Notes under the pieces: generated by a model | What the model saw: the letters and a program-made list of their open reading frames with translations, nothing else | Told to the model about the DNA's origin: nothing | The model's database searches: none | Shown here: positions 1 to 10,154 of the stretch, piece after piece | How the letters are laid out: every line of letters starts with the position of its first letter | How positions within the stretch are numbered: position 1 is the first letter of the stretch | Program-made: the position numbers and the translations under genes | Origin: Capnocytophaga stomatis | GTDB lineage: Bacteria > Bacteroidota > Bacteroidia > Flavobacteriales > Flavobacteriaceae | Assembly (NCBI RefSeq): GCF_002302635.1 | Contig: NZ_CP022387.1 | Coordinates: forward strand, 2,108,001-2,172,000 | Length of the DNA: 64,000 nucleotides | Reading direction: 5' to 3'

Positions 1-228
1 GCTGAAATTATGGAAAAAATTGTTACCCAAACGCTTGTCATCGCATTCGATTACAAAGATATGAACAAAGTAATGCGAATCATCAAAGAACGTAACTTAC
101 AGATTATCAATCAAAAAATGGAACTAAACTGCATTTTGTTCATTGAAGTCCGTCAAAGTGAATGGGAGGAAGTTCGAGCAATTTTCCAAACTGTTTACGG
201 CATTTCATTACTTGACGATGAGGGGTGA
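1..228 (+). CDS. IMPACT/YigZ family protein, C-terminal part (5' truncated by window edge)
   Basis: The frame is open from base 1, so the gene starts outside the window and the ATG at 10 is internal. About 75 residues are visible. They match the small C-terminal domain (DUF1949 type) of YigZ/IMPACT proteins, seen in the stretch DYKDMNKVMRIIKE followed by QKMELNC and the acidic tail after VRQSEW. The family is cytosolic and linked to translation control under stress; its biochemical role in bacteria is not settled. The gene converges on the next one, and the two 3' ends overlap by 21 nt. Confidence 0.75.
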   Translation, partial: AEIMEKIVTQTLVIAFDYKDMNKVMRIIKERNLQIINQKMELNCILFIEVRQSEWEEVRAIFQTVYGISLLDDEG

Positions 229-1002
229 TTTTTTCAAATCCAAATCATCAAAAACACCAATCCCGAAGAGGGCAAAATCATATTTTGCAGGGTCGGTCGG
301 GTCAAATTTCCGCAAGTGATTATCAAGCTCTGACAAGGCTTCCACATCGTTTTTGGGTCGGGTGATAAGCCCCAAACTTCTGGCTACATTTCCCGAATGA
401 ACGTCTAACGGGCAGGACAATAACGAAGGCGAAATCCCTTTCCAAATTCCGAAATCAACGCCCGCATTATCACATCGAACCATCCAACGCAAAAACATAT
501 TAAAACGCTTGGCAACCGAACCTTTACGCGGGTCGGGTAAGTGTTTTGAAGTTCTCTGACATTTTAAATCGTTAAAAAACAGCTGTTTAAAATTTGAAAT
601 TCCTAATTGTAAGTCGTTGTTTTCGATACTTTGGGCAAAGGCTTTTTCCAGTCCGTTGTGATGTGTGTAAATATTTTTTAAACTTAAAACGAATTGCTCC
701 AAATCCTGCCCGTTAAAGGTGCGATGCACAAAATTTTGAAGCCGTTCCAAATCATTTTCCGAATGCGACATTACAAAATCATAAGGCGAATTTCCAAGTA
801 AATCCATTAATTTCAATCCGTTGGAAATGATTGTTTTACGTTGTCCCCAAGCGATTACAGATATCAGAAAACCTGCAATTTCGATGTCTTCTTTTGCAGA
901 AAAATTTTTTGGAATTTGAATTGGGTCAGTTTCAATAAATTCAGGTCGATTGTATTGTATTACTTTTTCATCAAGAAAAGATTTTAATTCGTTGAAATTC
1001 AT
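208..1002 (-). CDS. TIGR02757 (DUF2400) family protein
   Basis: A 264-residue cytosolic protein of the TIGR02757 family, common in Bacteroidetes and of unknown biochemical role. Recognisable pieces are the N-terminal MNFNELKSFLDEKV, the middle stretch DPRKGSVAKRFNMFLRWMVR and the C-terminal FALFGIGVF. The frame stays open upstream to 1107, but those 35 extra residues are hydrophobic and unlike the family, so the ATG at 1000-1002 is chosen. A minus-strand TATCTTTG (1028-1035) lies 26 nt upstream and fits a promoter for that start. The 3' end overlaps the YigZ gene tail. Confidence 0.8.
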   Translation of the reverse strand: MNFNELKSFLDEKVIQYNRPEFIETDPIQIPKNFSAKEDIEIAGFLISVIAWGQRKTIISNGLKLMDLLGNSPYDFVMSHSENDLERLQNFVHRTFNGQDLEQFVLSLKNIYTHHNGLEKAFAQSIENNDLQLGISNFKQLFFNDLKCQRTSKHLPDPRKGSVAKRFNMFLRWMVRCDNAGVDFGIWKGISPSLLSCPLDVHSGNVARSLGLITRPKNDVEALSELDNHLRKFDPTDPAKYDFALFGIGVFDDLDLKKSPLIVK

Positions 1003-1064
1003 ATTTTTAACTTGATTTTTCGATGTGCAAAGATAAAATTTCTTTTCGAAAAGTTGTACAAATA

Positions 1065-1094
1065 TTGTTTTTATCAAAAAAAATAGTACGTTTG
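1065..1094 (+). promoter_or_regulatory. Bacteroidetes-type promoter for the beta-barrel gene
   Basis: TTG at 1065-1067, a 19-nt spacer, then TACGTTTG at 1087-1094, an exact match to TTG-N19-TAnnTTTG. Transcription would start near 1100 and give a leader of about 60 nt before the ATA codon at 1163. It shows that the downstream frame is expressed from well upstream of the TTG at 1322. Confidence 0.6.
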
Positions 1095-1162
1095 CCCCGT
1101 GTTTCATTGAAATACGAGTAGCTTTTTTATTAATAAGGTAGAAAAATTATAACAAGAAAAAT

Positions 1163-1837
1163 ATAAAAAAGAGATTATTTTTTCTGTTTACACTTTTTGT
1201 TTGTATTGCAAATGCACAAAGTAGCGTATATTCGTTAGAGTTTGGCTCAAATTTCGGTTTTGCAAACGCTACATCTATTAGTCAGATATATGACAGATTA
1301 AAAGAAAATAATTTTCCTGCTTTGTCGGAAAAATTAAATTCGTTTGGTATTACACAAGGTGGGGTAACTTTGATTTTGAGAAGAAATAGATGGGGATTTT
1401 TGCTTGAAACTTCTGCTTCACATTTCAAAACTTCTGAAAATGAAGCCAAACATTATTACAGCGGAAATTCTGAATTGTATTCATTAGGAGTTATTTATGA
1501 GCTTTTTCAAAAAAAAATCTTTACACTTTCTCCCTATGTCACCATTGGCGGTCAAGATGCAGAAATCTTTTTAGACTATAAGTTTGAAAGAGGAGTAACA
1601 CCAACTTCACTTCGTATTACGGGTGATGAAACTAATTTTACTCTCGGAACAAGGCTTTATTTCAGAGTAGCATCTTGGAACGAAAACCGATTGAGTTTAT
1701 CCGTGAATACAGATGCTTATTATCGGTATTCTGTGTCAAGAGTTTGGCGTTTTAACAATATGTTGATAGATTCGGGTAAATTTAATTTGTCATCTTTCGG
1801 ATTTTTAGCGGGATTATCCGTAAAATATTATTTCTAA
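1163..1837 (+). CDS. Secreted outer-membrane beta-barrel-like protein with an ATA codon at the expected start
   Basis: The frame is open from 1142 to the stop at 1835-1837. Read from an ATA codon at 1163 it begins with a textbook signal peptide: KKR, a run of Phe/Leu/Val, then ANAQ as the cleavage site. A barrel-like body follows, with alternating aromatic strands and a terminal strand ending in KYYF, typical of outer-membrane proteins. No ATG, GTG or TTG lies between the upstream stop and the signal sequence. The first standard start, a TTG at 1322, would remove the signal peptide and the first strands. The gene therefore has a mutated start, uses rare AUA initiation, or contains a sequencing error. 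The family is not recognised. It ends at a bidirectional terminator. Confidence 0.55.
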   Translation: MKKRLFFLFTLFVCIANAQSSVYSLEFGSNFGFANATSISQIYDRLKENNFPALSEKLNSFGITQGGVTLILRRNRWGFLLETSASHFKTSENEAKHYYSGNSELYSLGVIYELFQKKIFTLSPYVTIGGQDAEIFLDYKFERGVTPTSLRITGDETNFTLGTRLYFRVASWNENRLSLSVNTDAYYRYSVSRVWRFNNMLIDSGKFNLSSFGFLAGLSVKYYF

Positions 1838-1847
1838 GGAATTTAAG

Positions 1848-1876
1848 AAGAGGCTGAAAAAAGCCTCTTTTTTATA
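1848..1876. terminator. Bidirectional intrinsic terminator
   Basis: Stem AAGAGGC (1848-1854) pairs with GCCTCTT (1863-1869), with T-runs on both sides. It lies between the convergent beta-barrel gene and lolD-like gene and can serve both. Confidence 0.75.
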
Positions 1877-2531
1877 TTATTCTACCATCAACCATCGTTA
1901 ATTTTCGGTCTGCCATATTGGCTAATTCTTCGTTGTGGGTTACAATCACAAAAGTTTGATTGAATGTTTTTCGCAAATCAAAGAATAATTTATGCAGATT
2001 TTCAGCACTTTCCGAGTCCAAATTTCCGCTGGGTTCATCAGCAAAAACCACCGAAGGATGATTCATCAATGCTCTTGCAACTGAAACGCGTTGTTGTTCT
2101 CCACCTGATAAAGTACTGGGTTTGTGGTCAAATCTGTCCGATAAATTCAGGAAAGCCAGCAATTCTTTGGCTCTTTTCTCAGCTTCTTTTTTGGGAGTTC
2201 CTTTTATGAAAGCCGGAATGCAAACATTTTCCAAAGCCGTGAATTCAGGCAATAATTGATGAAATTGGAAAATAAATCCGATGTGTTCGTTTCTGAATTT
2301 TGACAAAGCTTTGGAAGACAGGCTTTTTATATCTACATTATTGATAAACAGAGAAGTATCTTGATTGTTGTTTGCAGAATCTAACGTACCTAAAATGTGA
2401 AGCAGAGTAGTTTTTCCGGCTCCCGAAGCTCCTACAATCGAAACGATTTCTCCTTTATTCACTTGGATATCAACACCTTTCAGGACTTCTAAATCTCCGT
2501 AGGTTTTATGTATGTTTTTAGCTTTAATCAT
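1872..2531 (-). CDS. lolD: ABC transporter ATP-binding protein, LolD-like
   Basis: A 219-residue ATPase of the LolD/MacB class, which powers release of lipoproteins from the inner membrane with LolC/E-type permeases. Visible motifs: Walker [10 protein letters not shown] near residue 34, signature [15 protein letters not shown], Walker B with [12 protein letters not shown], and the switch His in [10 protein letters not shown]. Length is normal for the class. It starts 15 nt after the cmk stop on the same strand, so the two are probably cotranscribed. No permease gene is adjacent, so the partner must be encoded elsewhere. LolD is preferred to MacB or FtsE because of the sequence around the signature, but the assignment is by similarity class only. 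Confidence 0.75.
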   Translation of the reverse strand: MIKAKNIHKTYGDLEVLKGVDIQVNKGEIVSIVGASGAGKTTLLHILGTLDSANNNQDTSLFINNVDIKSLSSKALSKFRNEHIGFIFQFHQLLPEFTALENVCIPAFIKGTPKKEAEKRAKELLAFLNLSDRFDHKPSTLSGGEQQRVSVARALMNHPSVVFADEPSGNLDSESAENLHKLFFDLRKTFNQTFVIVTHNEELANMADRKLTMVDGRII

Positions 2532-2546
2532 AATAAAAAGGAAATA

Positions 2547-3281
2547 TTACAAACTTTCGATTTTTTGTTTTGCCAGGTTAAGAATTTTGTTTACCTGCTC
2601 ATCAAAAGTTAAATGTGAATTATCAATTTCAATAGCGTCTTCCGCTTTTTTAAGAGGAGATTCTTTTCGCGTAGTATCAAGAAAATCACGTTGTTGTACG
2701 TTTTTTAGAACTTCTTCAAAAGATACATTTTCACCCTTTTCTTGAAGTTCTTTATATCTGCGTTCGGCACGGATTTGCTCTGAAGCTGTCATAAAAATCT
2801 TGAGTTCGGCGTCAGGAAAAACCACCGTCCCGATGTCACGTCCGTCCATAACGATGCCTTTTTCTTGGCTCATTTTTCTTTGTAAATCAACTAAATAGCT
2901 TCGTATTTCTGGAATTTTAGCAATTTCACTCACTAAATTGGCGACTTCAATACTGCGGATTTCTCGCTCAATATTTTTCCCGTTTAGGTACATTTCCGAA
3001 AAGCCCAATTCAGGATTATATCTAAAAGATAAATCACTGTTTTTCAGTTTTTTGATTAATTCCTCTTTCTTAATATGAATCGTATTTTCAAACTTCCCTG
3101 TTTTTTCGTTTTCTACGCCAGCGGTTGCTATATATCCTTCTTTTACAGCCAAATATGTTACAGCCCGATACATCGCTCCCGTATCCACATAGACGTATCC
3201 CAATTGTTGTGCTACTTTTTTGGCTGTACTACTTTTTCCAGTTGAAGAAAATCCGTCAATGGCAATGATTATTTTCTGCAT
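2547..3281 (-). CDS. cmk: Cytidylate kinase
   Basis: Phosphorylates CMP and dCMP with ATP in pyrimidine nucleotide supply. The P-loop GFSSTGKSS is at residues 10-18, followed by the NMP-binding VDTGAMYRAVT. The conserved VMDGRDIGTVVFPDAELKIFM block and the lid region around RAERRYKEL are present, and the C-terminal DNSHL is typical. At 244 residues it is slightly longer than most (about 225-230), through an insertion after the NMP-binding helix. A minus-strand TATCTTTG at 3302-3309 lies just upstream. It leads a two-gene unit with the lolD-like ATPase. Confidence 0.95.
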   Translation of the reverse strand: MQKIIIAIDGFSSTGKSSTAKKVAQQLGYVYVDTGAMYRAVTYLAVKEGYIATAGVENEKTGKFENTIHIKKEELIKKLKNSDLSFRYNPELGFSEMYLNGKNIEREIRSIEVANLVSEIAKIPEIRSYLVDLQRKMSQEKGIVMDGRDIGTVVFPDAELKIFMTASEQIRAERRYKELQEKGENVSFEEVLKNVQQRDFLDTTRKESPLKKAEDAIEIDNSHLTFDEQVNKILNLAKQKIESL

Positions 3282-3471
3282 TTTTTGTGAGTTATATTCC
3301 GCAAAGATACTACTATTTGTTAAATTTTGAAATAAAACAGTGTTGAATGCAGAGGCAAATCGTTGCGTTTTTGGCTGTAATGAATATAAAATTTATTAAA
3401 AAAATACAAATATTTTTTATTTTTGATGTAACAAATGAATTTGAAGTGTTACTAATACACAAAACAAGAAA

Positions 3472-3972
3472 ATGAAGTCATTAGAAAAAGAATTTTTGGA
3501 ACGCATCGAAAAGCATAGAGGCATACTTTTTAAGATTGCCAAAATGTATATGGATGATATCGACGACCAAAGAGACCTTTTTCAAGAAATTACCTATCAG
3601 TTGTGGAAGGCTTATCCCAGTTTTCAGGGCAAGAGCGAATTTTCAACTTGGATGTATCGGGTGGCACTCAATACGGCGATTGTTTTTCTGAAATCGGAAA
3701 AGAAAAAAGATTTTATTTCGAGAGACGATAACTTACACAGTATCAAAATTAAAGACGAGGACAGCTCGGAAGAGGAACACCAAATTAAAATAATGTACGA
3801 CGCAATTCATTTACTAAACCCGATTGATAAAGCCTTGATATTTTATTATTTAGAAGATTATTCGGGTAAGGAGATAGCCGAGCAAATGGGACTTTCGGAA
3901 GTGAATGTACGCGTGAAACTCAGCCGAGCAAAAAGTAAACTTAGTGAAATAGTCAAAAAATTAAATGTTTAG
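3472..3972 (+). CDS. ECF-type RNA polymerase sigma factor
   Basis: A 166-residue sigma-70 family protein with region 2 (DLFQEITYQLWKAYPSF, then STWMYRVALNTA) and region 4 helix-turn-helix (GKEIAEQMGLSEVNVRVKLSRAKSKL). There is no region 1 or 3, as expected for extracytoplasmic-function sigmas. A TATTTTTG element (3418-3425) lies 47 nt upstream, without a clear -33 partner. The downstream membrane protein begins within a few bases of the stop. This pairing is typical of a sigma factor with a membrane-bound modulator, but the target regulon cannot be read from the window. Confidence 0.9.
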   Translation: MKSLEKEFLERIEKHRGILFKIAKMYMDDIDDQRDLFQEITYQLWKAYPSFQGKSEFSTWMYRVALNTAIVFLKSEKKKDFISRDDNLHSIKIKDEDSSEEEHQIKIMYDAIHLLNPIDKALIFYYLEDYSGKEIAEQMGLSEVNVRVKLSRAKSKLSEIVKKLNV

Positions 3973-3976
3973 AACG

Positions 3977-4753
3977 ATGGATAACTTTAAAGAACTTTGG
4001 AATAAAGACCAAATTACCGAAACACCTGAAATTTCGCTCGAAAAACAGCAGCAAATTCGTTTGCCTTTGGAGAAAATACGAGCCAATATGAAGAGAGAGT
4101 ACAAATTCACCATATTTTCTTTTCCGTTGTTATTCCTATTGTTATTCTTTTTCGACGGATTTTACCAAATATCCATTTTTTTGATGTTGATGGGGCTTGC
4201 TGTTTTGATTACCGTGTATTATTTCAGCAAATTTCGAGTTTTTTATAAAAAAATCAACACACAAGGGCTTGATACGTACCATAATCTACTGAATTTAAGA
4301 TATGAATTGGTGCTAAATTCCGAATTGTATAAATCGTATTATTTGTGCTTTGTGCCTTTGGCATTTTCAGCCTATGTATTGTTTTTTTCCGTGGAACAAA
4401 ATCTTTACGAAATAGGGAAAATTTTTCTTTCAATGATATTTGGTGTCGTTTTTGTTTATTTCTACGGAAAGATTTGGCTCAAAGAGATGTATGGGAAATA
4501 TATTTTGGAAATTTCGGAATTAGTAAACCAAATGAATGACCAGCAAGATGATTTTCAGTATGATAGAGCTACTGTGAAAATGGAAAAATATTTCTCTTTT
4601 TTTGAAAATACACAGCCTTCATTTGTTGAAAAATTTGGTAAGGCAGGAAAGGTTTTGCATATCATTTTTTGGATTTTTGTATTTTTTGTGGCATTATTTA
4701 TCTTGGGTTTTATAGTAGGATTTTTTGGAGTAATGTTTAATAATAATTTTTAG
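3977..4753 (+). CDS. Membrane protein encoded with the sigma factor (possible anti-sigma or modulator)
   Basis: About 258 residues. A charged N-terminal segment (MDNFKELWNKDQ, then a Gln/Lys-rich helix) is followed by two hydrophobic hairpins near residues 40-85 and 120-165 and a C-terminal hydrophobic segment. The frame also has an ATG at 3965 that overlaps the sigma stop; the ATG at 3977 is preferred because MDNFKELWNK is a common opening for proteins in this position. No zinc-type anti-sigma HxxxCxxC motif is seen. The role as anti-sigma rests on position alone. Function unknown. Confidence 0.7.
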   Translation: MDNFKELWNKDQITETPEISLEKQQQIRLPLEKIRANMKREYKFTIFSFPLLFLLLFFFDGFYQISIFLMLMGLAVLITVYYFSKFRVFYKKINTQGLDTYHNLLNLRYELVLNSELYKSYYLCFVPLAFSAYVLFFSVEQNLYEIGKIFLSMIFGVVFVYFYGKIWLKEMYGKYILEISELVNQMNDQQDDFQYDRATVKMEKYFSFFENTQPSFVEKFGKAGKVLHIIFWIFVFFVALFILGFIVGFFGVMFNNNF

Positions 4754-4764
4754 AATATAGTTTT

Positions 4765-5022
4765 ATGAAAAGTATTTGGAAAGCGACTTATGCCTGTAAT
4801 AAAATCAGAATTGAAAACACTTGGTTTCACGGAGAGCGGTTGTACGTCAATGACGAACTTCAAGATGAACAAAGTAATATATTTAATGCTTTATTAACGG
4901 GGCATCTTTTTGATGGGGAGATAAAAAAAAACATAAAAGTCAATATTTTTTTCCATTTTGTTCGGATGAAATGTAATCTTTTTGTTGATGACAAATTTGT
5001 GGAACTTACTCAAATGAAATAA
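4765..5022 (+). CDS. Small hypothetical protein
   Basis: 85 residues, starting 11 nt after the preceding stop, probably third in the sigma-factor operon. Predicted soluble and beta-rich (MKSIWKATYACNKIRIEN at the start, then LFVDDKFVEL near the end), with no signal peptide or membrane span. It resembles small conserved proteins of unknown function; no family is claimed. It ends directly at a strong terminator. Confidence 0.6.
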   Translation: MKSIWKATYACNKIRIENTWFHGERLYVNDELQDEQSNIFNALLTGHLFDGEIKKNIKVNIFFHFVRMKCNLFVDDKFVELTQMK

Positions 5023-5053
5023 AAAAAGAGGCTATGAAGATAGCCTCTTTTTT
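5023..5053. terminator. Bidirectional intrinsic terminator
   Basis: A-rich arm ending AGAGGCTA (to 5034), loop TGAAGA, then TAGCCTCT with a T-run to 5053. It serves the sigma-factor operon on plus and eno on minus. Confidence 0.8.
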
Positions 5054-5068
5054 ATGATTTTATAAAAA

Positions 5069-6530
<1,462 letters not shown>

Positions 6531-7634
6531 TTAATTATTCTCCATCATTTCCGCAAACTGGTCGAACAGATACGTTGCATCGTTAGGACCAGGTCCTGCT
6601 TCAGGGTGATACTGAACGCTGAAACATTTTTTGCCTTTAATGCGAATTCCCATCACGGTGTCGTCATTCAAGTGTGTGTGGGTAATTTCTATATTCGGGT
6701 TTGATTCAGCTTGCTTTCTATCTACCGCAAATCCGTGGTTTTGAGATGTTATTTCACCTTTTCCTGTCAAAATATTTTTCACAGGATGGTTGATTCCTCT
6801 GTGTCCGTTATGCATTTTGTACGTTGGAATTCCGTTTGCCAATGCAATAATTTGGTGTCCCAAACAAATTCCAAAAATAGGTAAATCTTGAGCAATCATT
6901 TCTTTTACTTGGGCAATAACCTCAGTAAGTGGCTCAGGGTCACCAGGCCCGTTTGATAAGAAATATCCGTCAGGATTCCAAGCTTTTAGCTCTTCCAAAG
7001 GAGTGTTATATGGGAATACTTTTATGTACATATCTCGTGCAGCCATATTTCGTAGGATATTCTTTTTAATTCCAAAATCCAATGCTGCAACTTTGTATTT
7101 TGCATTTTCGTTACCAAAAAAATAAGGTTTAGTAACTGACACTTTTGAAGCCAATTCTAAACCTTTCATATCTGGAATTTCTTTTAATTTTGCTTTAAGG
7201 ATTTCTAAATCACTTATTTCAGTTGAAATAACAGCATTCATTGAGCCATTATCACGAATGTGAGCCACCAAAGCTCGTGTGTCCACTTCGCAAATAGCTA
7301 CTAAGTTTGTGCGGTCAAAAAAATCTTTCAGTGAGCCGGAAGCACTCGGACGAGAATAATCATAGCTGAAATTTCGGCAAACTAATCCGGCTATTTTGAT
7401 ACCATCAGACTCGTTTTCATCATCATTAATTCCGTAGTTGCCAATATGGGCGTTGGCAGTTACCATAATTTGCCCATAATATGAAGGGTCAGTGAAAATT
7501 TCTTGATAACCCGTCATTCCTGTATTGAAACAAACTTCACCAAAAACAGTTCCTTCATTTCCAACGCTTTTTCCGTAGAAGGCTGTTCCGTCGGCAAGTA
7601 AAATAACTGCTTTTTTCTTTTCTTGATATTTCAT
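6531..7634 (-). CDS. carA: Carbamoyl-phosphate synthase small subunit
   Basis: Glutaminase subunit that feeds ammonia to CarB for carbamoyl phosphate (pyrimidine and arginine synthesis). 367 residues. The N-terminal CarA domain opens MKYQEKKKAVILLADGTAFYG and includes EVCFNTGMTGYQEI. The C-terminal class I amidotransferase has the nucleophile Cys in GICLGHQ and a His-Glu pair in YHPEAGPGP. The longer frame to 7745 adds a hydrophobic, non-homologous extension. The ATG at 7632-7634 is chosen, and the minus-strand TATATTTG at 7659-7666 just upstream supports it. carB is not in the window. Confidence 0.95.
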   Translation of the reverse strand: MKYQEKKKAVILLADGTAFYGKSVGNEGTVFGEVCFNTGMTGYQEIFTDPSYYGQIMVTANAHIGNYGINDDENESDGIKIAGLVCRNFSYDYSRPSASGSLKDFFDRTNLVAICEVDTRALVAHIRDNGSMNAVISTEISDLEILKAKLKEIPDMKGLELASKVSVTKPYFFGNENAKYKVAALDFGIKKNILRNMAARDMYIKVFPYNTPLEELKAWNPDGYFLSNGPGDPEPLTEVIAQVKEMIAQDLPIFGICLGHQIIALANGIPTYKMHNGHRGINHPVKNILTGKGEITSQNHGFAVDRKQAESNPNIEITHTHLNDDTVMGIRIKGKKCFSVQYHPEAGPGPNDATYLFDQFAEMMENN

Positions 7635-7710
7635 TTTTTTAGCTCTGAATTTTGACCGCAAATATAAGCAAAAAAGTGGGAAAAGAAAACTGAAAAGAGA
7701 AAAAATAATA

Positions 7711-7752
7711 AAAGGTCTTGCAGGTGATAATTCTCTTTTCTGCAAGACCTTT
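7711..7752. terminator. Intrinsic terminator after the sulfatase gene
   Basis: A 13-nt arm AAAGGTCTTGCAG (7711-7723) pairs perfectly with CTGCAAGACCTTT (7740-7752), with T-rich flanks on both strands. It separates the sulfatase from the carA promoter. Confidence 0.8.
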
Positions 7753-7774
7753 TTTTACTTGTTTTATATTTGTT

Positions 7775-9295
7775 TTAGTTTTTATTGAAAACTTCTAAAG
7801 CTGCTTTGTCGTCCAATTTTTTGATTTCTTCCAACAAGATTTTTTTCATTCGCTTGGTAATTTTTTCGCTTGACTTTTGACCGTAAATGTTGTTCATCTC
7901 TTTAGGGTCTTTTTTCAAGTCATAAAGTTCCCAACCATTGTAGCGTTTGTAATAACGGATGATTTTGTAACGCTTATCTTTTATACCGAAGTGTGGCGAA
8001 ACTGCGTGTTCTCCGTTTTCATAATAGTGATAATAAACCGTTTCACGAACCTTTTTGCAAGGTTTTTTCAACACAGGCAAGAACGATTCTCCTTGTATGT
8101 CAGAAGGAATTGCAACACCAGCCATTTCCAGAAGAGTAGGGGCGATGTCAACATTCATTACGTAGCTTTCTGTGGTTTTTCCTTTTTTGATGAATTTCGG
8201 ATATTTGATAACCATTGGGGTGCGGAATGATTCCTCGTACATCCAGCGTTTGTCATACCAGCCGTGTTCGCCCATATAAAATCCTTGGTCGGAAAGATAA
8301 ATAACTATTGTGTTGTCAGATAAATTATTTTTATCCAAATAGTTCATCATACGGCCAATATTTCTGTCAAGAGATACCGCAGTGGCGTAATAATCACGCA
8401 TATAGCGTTGGAATTTCCATTCGGTAAGGGCGTTGCCTGTTAAGTTTTTCTTCTCTAAATCCGCTTGAATGGCGTGGTAGAAATTACCATAGGCTTTTCG
8501 CTGCTCGGGAGTCATTCGGTTAAAATTACTGTCCTTGTCCTCCTCACCAGGAGCAAACATTTTCAGGTCATATCCCATTCTCAAATCTTTGGCGATGCTC
8601 ATTTCTTGCATTGAGGCGGGAATACGCCCGTTGTAATTGTCATAGAAAGTATCCGGAAGGGGGAAATTTACATTTTCAAAAGTTCCTAAGTCTTGTATGT
8701 CAGGCATCCAAGTTCGGTGAGTGGCTTTCTGTCCTACGATTAAGCAGAAGGGTTTATCTGTATTTCGATTATCAAGCCATTTTTCAGCTTCATCTTCCAC
8801 GATATCAGTTACATATCCTTGTTCACGAACGGTTTTTCCGTCTTCAATAATGAAATCAGGATTGAAATAATGACCTTGCCCGATTAAAATTTTGAAGAAA
8901 TCAAACCCTTTTGGGTCTCTTCCTAAGTGGTATTTTCCAATCCAAGCGGTCTGATAACCATTTTGTTGCAGAAGATTAACGAACTGCTGCTGGCTTGAAT
9001 TGTAACGCGAAGTTTCGTTATCGGTATATCCGTTTTTGTGGCTGAATTTTCCAGTTAAGATACACGCACGGCTTGGTCCGCAGATAGAGTTTGCGACATA
9101 CGCCTTGTTAAAAGTCAAGCCTTGGTCGGATAACTTGTCGATGTTTGGCGTATATGAAGTTTCACCTTTATTATACGCCCCGATAGATTGAAATGAGTGG
9201 TCGTCGGAAATGATGATGACGATGTTTGGTTGTTTCTGTTGTCCCCAAGCGATGAGCGAAAGGAAGAAACTGAACAAAATAGTAATTTTTTTCAT
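7775..9295 (-). CDS. Secreted S1-family sulfatase (cysteine type)
   Basis: 506 residues with an N-terminal signal peptide ending near AWGQQ. Sulfatase signature: metal-binding Asp31-Asp32, then Cys72 in CGPSRACILTG. This is the Cys form, which must be converted to formylglycine by an anaerobic sulfatase-maturating enzyme. Further metal and substrate residues lie in YLSDQGFYMGEHG, and the C-terminus is of the DUF4976 type (KRYKIIRYYKRYNGWELYD). It resembles sulfatases acting on N-acetylglucosamine-6-sulfate or glycosaminoglycan units, as in host mucin or heparan, but the exact substrate is not shown. No maturation enzyme is encoded here. It lies 40 nt downstream of mlaF on the same strand. Confidence 0.9.
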   Translation of the reverse strand: MKKITILFSFFLSLIAWGQQKQPNIVIIISDDHSFQSIGAYNKGETSYTPNIDKLSDQGLTFNKAYVANSICGPSRACILTGKFSHKNGYTDNETSRYNSSQQQFVNLLQQNGYQTAWIGKYHLGRDPKGFDFFKILIGQGHYFNPDFIIEDGKTVREQGYVTDIVEDEAEKWLDNRNTDKPFCLIVGQKATHRTWMPDIQDLGTFENVNFPLPDTFYDNYNGRIPASMQEMSIAKDLRMGYDLKMFAPGEEDKDSNFNRMTPEQRKAYGNFYHAIQADLEKKNLTGNALTEWKFQRYMRDYYATAVSLDRNIGRMMNYLDKNNLSDNTIVIYLSDQGFYMGEHGWYDKRWMYEESFRTPMVIKYPKFIKKGKTTESYVMNVDIAPTLLEMAGVAIPSDIQGESFLPVLKKPCKKVRETVYYHYYENGEHAVSPHFGIKDKRYKIIRYYKRYNGWELYDLKKDPKEMNNIYGQKSSEKITKRMKKILLEEIKKLDDKAALEVFNKN

Positions 9296-9335
9296 CTTAA
9301 TAAAAATATTTGGTATAGTTGATTATTTAAAAAAT

Positions 9336-10112
9336 CTACATTTGAGAATCGGCTTCATCAATGTATGCCTTCCGAACTTTTTTAAACAGTTCCGAAGAAT
9401 AAACGAAATCCGTAACAGCCTCGTTATCTGTTCTGAAAATAGTTTCCTTGGAGCCTTCCCATTCTTTATATCCGTTTTTAAGGAAAATAATTTTTTCTCC
9501 GATTTCCATTACGGAATTCATATCGTGTGTGTTAATTACAGTTGTTATGTTGAATTCTTCGGTAATTTCTTTGATAAGATTATCGATAACGATGGCGGTT
9601 TTTGGGTCAAGCCCTGAATTGGGTTCGTCACAAAACAAATAATTAGGTCGGTTTACGATGGCACGTGCAATGGCAACTCGCTTTTGCATTCCTCCTGAAA
9701 TTTCGGACGGAAGCTTATTTTCGGCATTTACCAGATTTACTCTATTTAGCACCATATCAGCACGTTCTCGGATTTCTTCTTTTGTTTTTGTTGAGAACAT
9801 TTTTAGCGGAAACATCACATTTTCAAGCACAGTCATCGAATCGAACAAAGCACTTCCTTGGAAAACCATTCCCATTTTTTGGCGTAATTTTGTTCGTTCG
9901 TTGCGTTTCATTTCGGCATATCGCACTCCGTCATAAATGATATCTCCCTCATCTGGAGTGAAAAGACCTAATAAAGATTTAAGGAAAACCGTTTTACCGG
10001 AACCGCTTTGCCCGATGATTAAATTGGTTTTTCCTTTTTCAAAAATGGTTGAAATTCCTTTCAGAACAGGAACTCCGTTGAACGATTTATGTAAATTTTC
10101 TACTTGAATCAT
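9336..10112 (-). CDS. mlaF: ABC transporter ATPase, MlaF-like
   Basis: 258-residue ATPase of the lipid-trafficking Mla family. It pairs with MlaE in the inner membrane to keep phospholipid asymmetry of the outer membrane. Walker A IIGQSGSGKT is near residues 32-41, signature EISGGMQKRVAIARAI, and Walker B with YLFCDEPNSGLDPKT. It is 42 nt downstream of the mlaE-like permease on the same strand. The substrate-binding MlaD protein is absent from the window. Confidence 0.88.
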   Translation of the reverse strand: MIQVENLHKSFNGVPVLKGISTIFEKGKTNLIIGQSGSGKTVFLKSLLGLFTPDEGDIIYDGVRYAEMKRNERTKLRQKMGMVFQGSALFDSMTVLENVMFPLKMFSTKTKEEIRERADMVLNRVNLVNAENKLPSEISGGMQKRVAIARAIVNRPNYLFCDEPNSGLDPKTAIVIDNLIKEITEEFNITTVINTHDMNSVMEIGEKIIFLKNGYKEWEGSKETIFRTDNEAVTDFVYSSELFKKVRKAYIDEADSQM

Positions 10113-10154
10113 TTTCTGTTAATGTTGCGTGTTGTTTTTTTTCGGGAAAGAAAC

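Noticed and set aside
1322-1837. TTG-started short version of the barrel gene
   Set aside because: It drops an obvious signal peptide that lies in frame upstream and starts 228 nt after a perfect promoter.
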